A stretch of 60,172 bases of DNA from positions 1 to 60,172 of the forward strand of contig JAJFLV010000021.1 of the NCBI GenBank assembly GCA_021772535.1, in the 5' to 3' direction. The translations under genes and the position numbers were made by a program. Positions within the stretch are counted from its first letter, which is position 1; each line of letters begins with the position of its first letter. The DNA comes from Opitutales bacterium. Lineage in GTDB: Bacteria; Verrucomicrobiota; Verrucomicrobiia; Opitutales; UBA2987. Below are positions 59,534 to 60,172 of this stretch, in pieces. The notes below the pieces were generated by a model. It saw only the letters and a list, made by a program, of their open reading frames with translations, had not been told where the DNA came from and searched no databases.

Positions 59534-60013
59534 CTATACCCAAAATCCCACATGGATTTTGCCCGCTTCTTCCTCCAGTGCCGGCCCGATTACTTCAATC
59601 CGCGCTGCTCCTTGAGCTAATATTTCGCGGCAATGCACATGCAGGCTGGGATTTTCCGGATGGTTGCCGATGATTTCATACAATTTTTCGATACCCAAAG
59701 CAAACACTACTCGGCGTACACCTCCCCAAAAGATAGCCCCGGAGCACATGGGACAAGGTTCGGCGCTGGTATAAAAGGTGTAACCCATAATTTGCTCCTT
59801 GCTAAATTCTTTCGATGCTTTGCGCATAAGATTCGTTTCGGCATGCCCCGTGCAATCGCTCTCAGTCACCACCGTATTTTCCGCTTCCAGCAGAATATTT
59901 CCCTCCCCATCTACCAGAATTGCGCCGAACGGATGATTTCCGTTTTCCCTTGACCGGAGGGCTACCTCGATTGCCGCACGGAGAAATTTTTCATCAGCAA
60001 AGCTTAAATCCAT
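59534..60013 (-). CDS. Nucleoside deaminase (CMP/dCMP/guanine deaminase family)
   Basis: HPFGAILVDGEGN, TGHAETNLMRKA, SAEPCPMCSGAIFWGGVRRVVF. Confidence 0.88.
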   Translation of the reverse strand: MDLSFADEKFLRAAIEVALRSRENGNHPFGAILVDGEGNILLEAENTVVTESDCTGHAETNLMRKASKEFSKEQIMGYTFYTSAEPCPMCSGAIFWGGVRRVVFALGIEKLYEIIGNHPENPSLHVHCREILAQGAARIEVIGPALEEEAGKIHVGFWV

Positions 60014-60037
60014 AATCCTGGAATATCGAAGTACGGA

Positions 60038-60172
60038 TTATAAGCCAACCGGGATGCTGAAGATCGATCCGTCATTGAATCTCTGGAAAAAACGACTACC
60101 GGGGGTATTGTCTGCAAAGGTGAAAATCCAATCCGGGTTGTCTCCGAAAAGAAAAAACCAGCGATAAGTGAC
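60038..60172 (-). CDS. C-terminal end of a CDS continuing beyond the window
   Basis: Open minus-strand frame ...TYRWFFLFGDNPDWIFTFADNTPGSRFFQRFNDGSIFSIPVGL* reaching the window edge. Confidence 0.4.
   Translation of the reverse strand, partial: VTYRWFFLFGDNPDWIFTFADNTPGSRFFQRFNDGSIFSIPVGL

Noticed and set aside
1-60172. CRISPR arrays, rRNA and tRNA genes
   Set aside because: Scanned by eye; no regularly spaced direct repeats and no recognisable tRNA/rRNA signatures. A tRNAscan/Infernal run would be decisive.

Overview
About 60 kb of a bacterial chromosome, densely coded, with no rRNA, tRNA or CRISPR recognised by eye. Gene content (ClpX-ClpP-trigger factor, LptD-like, ScpA, GlgA/GlgB, MsrPQ, SerA, HisA, secreted beta-propellers, minor-pilin-like genes) indicates a Gram-negative-type heterotroph; a PVC/Verrucomicrobia-like origin is only an impression. 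Most of the window is ordinary housekeeping. The most interesting non-standard signals are: (1) a run of about six adjacent inverted repeats ending in an intrinsic-terminator-like hairpin at ~19.50-19.69 kb (minus strand), with mutually exclusive pairings, a candidate structured RNA upstream of a DUF1538-DUF1538-PII-like operon; (2) a 278-bp MITE-like element (15311-15588) with ~20-bp terminal inverted repeats, lying 23 bp upstream of a radical-SAM (anSME-like) gene, plus TIR-like solo copies, one exactly abutting a truncated gene remnant at 28.6-28.75 kb; (3) a tandem duplication of a secreted propeller gene in which the second copy reads through into an alpha/beta hydrolase; (4) three homopolymer-associated frame lesions (FAH-family, Spx/ArsC-like, GNAT with a G9 tract), either phase variation/decay or sequencing error; (5) a two-component/partner-switching cluster (STAS, RsbW-like, HisKA-REC-SpoIIE without an ATPase domain, REC, hybrid kinase). 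All assignments come from reading translated sequence and motif recognition; no database search was run.
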